The notes beneath the pieces are model-generated. The model searched no databases, had not been told where the DNA came from, and saw only the letters and a list, made by a program, of their open reading frames with translations. 40,034 nucleotides of DNA from a virus: the IMG/VR virus record IMGVR_UViG_3300008625_000739, positions 1-40,034 of that record; one strand, given 5' to 3'. Position 1 is the stretch's first letter, and each line of letters starts with the position of its first letter. Shown here piece after piece: positions 37,431 to 40,034 of this stretch. The translations under genes and the position numbers were made by a program.

Positions 37431-37985
37431 TTATTCGAAGTAACCAAGTCCCGCGAACCAGGTTGTGAAGTTGCCTTCATATGTTAAAACAAGTATTGAT
37501 TCTTCTGTCATCCAGCCTGCATTTGCCCAGGGACCCGTGACGTAGTATACTTGCGAGCCATCCCCCAATCCTAGGTCATAAGTGCCTGTGCTTTCGCTAG
37601 TGATGCTGCCTTCGACAATACCAGACGCAGCCGCGTCTGTTAATCGATTATATACTTTTACGTGTTCTTTAAGAAAGTCGTTTGATTCGTCACATATACA
37701 TCCGTCGATTTGAATTTGGTTGAATAAGGCAGTAACGTTTTGTTCGAATCCGGCCTCATCATCTGTCTTAGCAACTGCTTCTAAACGTAATTTGAGTGTG
37801 TGAGTACTTGCATCGTCATCTTCATTTAAATAGCCGTCTGTTACAGATACTAATAGTGGATTAGAATCAGGTTGAACTTCGTTAACTTCTAGAATATCTT
37901 CTTTAAGAAGATCGTCTTTATAAATTGCAATTTTCATGGAATCATTTGTAGATTCCTTACTAAACGTAAATCCGATATTGCTCAT
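37431..37985 (-). CDS. Beta-rich array protein D (184 aa)
   Basis: The N-terminal ~95 residues (FTFSKESTNDSMKIAIYKDD ... ASTHTLKLRLEAVAKTDD) and the following QIQIDGCICDESNDFLKEHV KVYNRL fit the layout of the array N-terminal domain (strands ending at an I-D-G-x segment). The C-terminus VLTYEGNFTTWFAGLGYFE plays the part of the F-x-F-x-T-P motif in looser form. It has its own late-type box (38050-38057), a leader with two palindromes and an AAAGGA ribosome-binding site, and a strong terminator, so it is probably abundant. A virion protein is a reasonable guess. Confidence 0.7.
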   Translation of the reverse strand: MSNIGFTFSKESTNDSMKIAIYKDDLLKEDILEVNEVQPDSNPLLVSVTDGYLNEDDDASTHTLKLRLEAVAKTDDEAGFEQNVTALFNQIQIDGCICDESNDFLKEHVKVYNRLTDAAASGIVEGSITSESTGTYDLGLGDGSQVYYVTGPWANAGWMTEESILVLTYEGNFTTWFAGLGYFE

Positions 37986-38003
37986 TCTATGTTCCTTTAT
38001 TGT

Positions 38004-38015
38004 TTTTCGCGAAAA
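38004..38015. promoter_or_regulatory. TTTTCGCGAAAA palindrome in the leader
   Basis: A 12-bp palindrome close to the ribosome-binding site of array protein D, sharing TTTCGCGA with the 7564-7581 palindrome. Confidence 0.5.
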
Positions 38016-38039
38016 CCAATTTTATAATTATAAAATTGG
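38016..38039. promoter_or_regulatory. 24-bp perfect palindrome in the leader
   Basis: A 12+12 bp inverted repeat (arm CCAATTTTATAA) between the late-type box and the ribosome-binding site of array protein D. It would fold as an RNA hairpin near the 5' end, as seen in stabilised phage late mRNAs. Confidence 0.7.
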
Positions 38040-38049
38040 AATGTAGCAA

Positions 38050-38057
38050 TATTTATC
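38050..38057 (-). promoter_or_regulatory. Late-type promoter box GATAAATA
   Basis: On the minus strand this is TTTAGATAAATATTG. It lies about 65 nt before the ATG of array protein D and just at the end of the glycosyltransferase gene. Confidence 0.55.
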
Positions 38058-38719
38058 TAAAATTTAGATAATAATGTGTTATCGCCATTAAAATGCCAAA
38101 ACCCAGTATGTCTTAATTCGATAGACTTATCTATCCATACTTTGAGACCCGCCTGTTGAACACTTCTACAAAAACTATAATCTTCTGTTAAATACTGCCC
38201 AGTCTTATCTACTGTACAATTAAAGAAATCATATTGAAATTCTGTCTCAGGACCTAAACCAATATCGTCATGATATTTTGTAGCACCTGCTTCGATTAGT
38301 TTCTCAAATACTTGGCGTTTAATAAGCATAAAGCCTGTGCCTGTGCTATGTGCTTCTATTAAGTCGCCCTTGCGTTCGCCATTCTCTTTGATATTTACCA
38401 CATACTTGGGTGGAATAGTCTTTTGTGGATATACACCACACGCAACGTCTACATCGTATGTTACTAACTTAACTATATCCTCTGGTGCCCAGCCAATGTC
38501 TGCATCAACAAACATTAGATGACTGCCCTTACCCATAAGGAACTTCGCGGCACAACTATTGCGTCCGCGATTAATATTGCTTTCGTTGCTCAAAGTGTCT
38601 ATTTGGAATGCTAACTTGTTCTGCATACCAAATACAGTCCATTTAATATAACTTTGAAAGCATGACTCGCTTATTTGACCACCATAACAAGGCGTACAAA
38701 AGTGTATATTGATATCCAT
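38057..38719 (-). CDS. GT-A family glycosyltransferase
   Basis: 220 residues. NINRGRNSCAAKFLMGKGSH then LMFVDADIGWAPEDIVKLVT has the GT-A nucleotide-sugar site with D-x-D (VDADIGW). ACGVYPQKTIPPKYVVNIKE and GTGFMLIKRQVFEKL follow, then YLTEDYSFCRSVQQAGLKVW (the E-D acceptor motif) and ELRHTGFWHF. This layout is seen in glycosyltransferases of marine myoviruses. The acceptor is unknown. An AATAAATA box lies 6 nt before the ATG; there is no good ribosome-binding site. Confidence 0.85.
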   Translation of the reverse strand: MDINIHFCTPCYGGQISESCFQSYIKWTVFGMQNKLAFQIDTLSNESNINRGRNSCAAKFLMGKGSHLMFVDADIGWAPEDIVKLVTYDVDVACGVYPQKTIPPKYVVNIKENGERKGDLIEAHSTGTGFMLIKRQVFEKLIEAGATKYHDDIGLGPETEFQYDFFNCTVDKTGQYLTEDYSFCRSVQQAGLKVWIDKSIELRHTGFWHFNGDNTLLSKF

Positions 38720-38731
38720 TTAGTATATTTA

Positions 38732-39622
38732 TTATACATGAGGATCTATTATTTTTATTCTGTTGATTACAGTCTCCTTTGCGCCGTTGAACTTACTCAC
38801 TTCATGTGACTTGACGTATGCCGTAACTTCCATTATATCGCCTACTTCACATGAAAGATTATTATAGCCACCAATAAAGAACTTTACTAAATTGCCGTCT
38901 TCGTCTCTGCTTGTGACAACGTGTGAACTGTGTTTCGGAATAAAACGTTTGGAGATGACTGAGAGAGTAAACTCACAACGTTTATGGAGTGTACCGGAGT
39001 AGTCACTGGTTTCAGCCAACTCACGTTCGTATTCAGCCTGTTTGTCCCACTGAATGCTTGAGAAGTATGCCTTGGGCAAAGCAGACACGAGTCCAAGATC
39101 AACTACTGGAATAGACTCGGTGTTGATCAATTTAAGCACCTTTTCGTTGAATTCGCTAAGAGTGCCAGCCAACTGCTTAAATAGCAGACCTTTGAAGTAT
39201 TCGATCATGCTGTCAGCAAGTTCAATGTCTTTTTTCTTGATATACTTGCCTTTGTCTGCACCATCTAAAATATCATATATGGCATAAACCATATGGTCCC
39301 TGTTAGCAAGAAAGTTCTTAACCTTCCCGGCGGCTTCAATCAATCCAGTGTGTGGATCAGTGATCACTTGCGAGTGGCGCCTATTGACATAAGCCATATA
39401 GGTGTCACTACTCTTGACATGTTGCATGCCGTTCTTGCGATACGCCGCGGCGGCTAACTCAATACACATTCGCGTATCAAGTAAATGCTCTTTAGTTCTA
39501 AGACCTTTGTAGATCTTATATGCGCTTACGGGATTTTGACCACGACTGTCACCAACTTGTAGCACGACTCTGTTCCTAATCTTGTTATCCAATTTTTTGT
39601 CCTGTGAGAGCATCAACCGCAT
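38732..39622 (-). CDS. Hypothetical protein with OB-fold-like C-terminus (296 aa)
   Basis: The N-terminal ~200 residues are helical (KEHLLDTRMCIELAAAAYRK; LADSMIEYFKGLLFKQLAGT) with a basic patch (QDKKLDNKIRNRVV). The C-terminal ~90 (CEFTLSVISKRFIPKHSSHV; GYNNLSCEVGDIMEVTAYVK SHEVSKFNGAKETVINRIKI) read as a beta-barrel of the OB type often found in DNA-binding phage proteins. Overlap with the preceding gene is 38 nt, or 29 if Met4 (39613) is the start. Function unknown; DNA-metabolism role is likely. Confidence 0.65.
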   Translation of the reverse strand: MRLMLSQDKKLDNKIRNRVVLQVGDSRGQNPVSAYKIYKGLRTKEHLLDTRMCIELAAAAYRKNGMQHVKSSDTYMAYVNRRHSQVITDPHTGLIEAAGKVKNFLANRDHMVYAIYDILDGADKGKYIKKKDIELADSMIEYFKGLLFKQLAGTLSEFNEKVLKLINTESIPVVDLGLVSALPKAYFSSIQWDKQAEYERELAETSDYSGTLHKRCEFTLSVISKRFIPKHSSHVVTSRDEDGNLVKFFIGGYNNLSCEVGDIMEVTAYVKSHEVSKFNGAKETVINRIKIIDPHV

Positions 39623-39890
39623 CCTCGCCTAAGTTGGCACGGATCTCAACCAGTTCTTCTTCAGTATACGGTGTTGCCATACGCCACTCGACATACTTCT
39701 GAATCTCTTTCTTCATCTCGTAGTCACGAGAGCGAGCAGACCAGTTGTAGGTTGTGTCTGTGATCAAGTTCGCTTCAAGAAGCATATCCATACACTCCTT
39801 GGGCGGAACTTTGTTATTTGATTTCCAGCGAACAGTATAGCCACCTTCAATCCAAACGTCATTAATGATTTCGTTGGCAGTAGTAGGCAT
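39585..39890 (-). CDS. Hypothetical protein (101 aa)
   Basis: AAGGAG lies 7 nt before the ATG. The sequence MPTTANEIINDVWIEGGYTV RWKSNNKVPPKECMDMLLEA and SARSRDYEMKKEIQKYVEWR suggests a helical protein; the C-terminus (YTEEELVEIRANLGEDAVDA) is acidic. No family recognised. Co-transcribed with the OB-fold-like gene. Confidence 0.7.
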   Translation of the reverse strand: MPTTANEIINDVWIEGGYTVRWKSNNKVPPKECMDMLLEANLITDTTYNWSARSRDYEMKKEIQKYVEWRMATPYTEEELVEIRANLGEDAVDALTGQKIG

Positions 39891-39930
39891 GGTCGCTCCT
39901 TATGCAAATAACGGTTTCATTTTTCCTTTT

Positions 39931-40034
39931 TTATACTGAATTGTCGATGGGAAGAACCATCGGATCACATTCAGTAAAAATTTTATGTATACCTTTCTTA
40001 TGACACACAGCATCATGCCAACAAGGATACACCT
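39931..40034 (-). CDS. Partial small protein at the window edge
   Basis: The frame VYPCWHDAVCHKKGIHKIFT and ECDPMVLPIDNSV, ending at 39931, continues beyond the window edge, so the start is missing. The Cys/His content (C-W-H, V-C-H, E-C-D) could bind a metal. Real coding is likely from its composition and its place before the next ribosome-binding site. Confidence 0.5.
   Translation of the reverse strand, partial: VYPCWHDAVCHKKGIHKIFTECDPMVLPIDNSV

Noticed and set aside
1-40034. CRISPR arrays, tRNA genes or integrase
   Set aside because: No regularly spaced repeats, no tRNA-like cloverleaf in the few intergenic gaps and no recombinase motifs were seen by eye; a computed scan would be needed to exclude diverged tRNAs.

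Overview
This window looks like part of the genome of a large T4-like (myovirus-type) marine bacteriophage. The support is a T4 gp43-type family B DNA polymerase, a gp45-like sliding clamp, a DsbA-like late-transcription protein, a phage 5'-3' exonuclease, dense overlapping small genes on one strand, T4 late-promoter-like TATAAATA/GATAAATA boxes and a free-standing GIY-YIG homing endonuclease. The 7Fe FdxA-type ferredoxin resembles those of alphaproteobacteria, so an alphaproteobacterial host is plausible but is inference. No rRNA, tRNA, integrase or CRISPR array was seen. Almost every gene lies on the minus strand; the only plus-strand genes are a GIY-YIG endonuclease coupled to a GMP reductase (33.3-35.1 kb).

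Layout by coordinate (most transcription runs right to left). 0-5 kb: a secreted FG-GAP protein with a barrel-like C-terminus, a metallopeptidase/VWA protein and a MoxR AAA+ ATPase. 5-7 kb: an HNH nuclease and a ParB-like protein. 7-14 kb: many small unknown genes, typical of phage early or accessory regions, with strong sigma70-like promoters; several of these promoters share an upstream box. 13-14.5 kb: the exonuclease and a small two-helix membrane protein. 15-25.4 kb: a 7-deazaguanine cluster (QueE, QueD, FolE, a second T-fold-like protein and a DpdA-like TGT) mixed with an arginine:X amidinotransferase, a phosphoribosyltransferase, a glycosyltransferase, a cupin, a ferredoxin and ClpP. 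25.4-31.4 kb: clamp, methyltransferase, DNA polymerase, leucine dehydrogenase-like enzyme and DsbA. 31.4-38 kb: an array of related beta-rich proteins ending in a shared F-x-F-x-T-P-x-Y-x-W type motif, interrupted by an ADP-ribosyltransferase-like gene and the plus-strand endonuclease/GMP reductase cassette. 38-40 kb: a GT-A glycosyltransferase, an OB-fold-like protein and two small genes.

Working model (inference): FolE, QueD and QueE make the 7-deazaguanine precursor and DpdA exchanges it into phage DNA. QueC is not in this window. The amidinotransferase embedded between QueE and QueD could decorate the base or an associated amine, which would be an unusual modification. The phosphoribosyltransferase and GMP reductase suggest rerouting of host purines, and the leucine dehydrogenase-like enzyme and ferredoxin look like host-derived metabolic genes. 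Other features worth attention are sigma70-like promoters placed 6-9 nt before start codons (predicted leaderless mRNAs), palindrome-rich 5' leaders, a triple inverted repeat over the clamp promoter, and three small genes that appear broken by one-base homopolymer changes near their starts.
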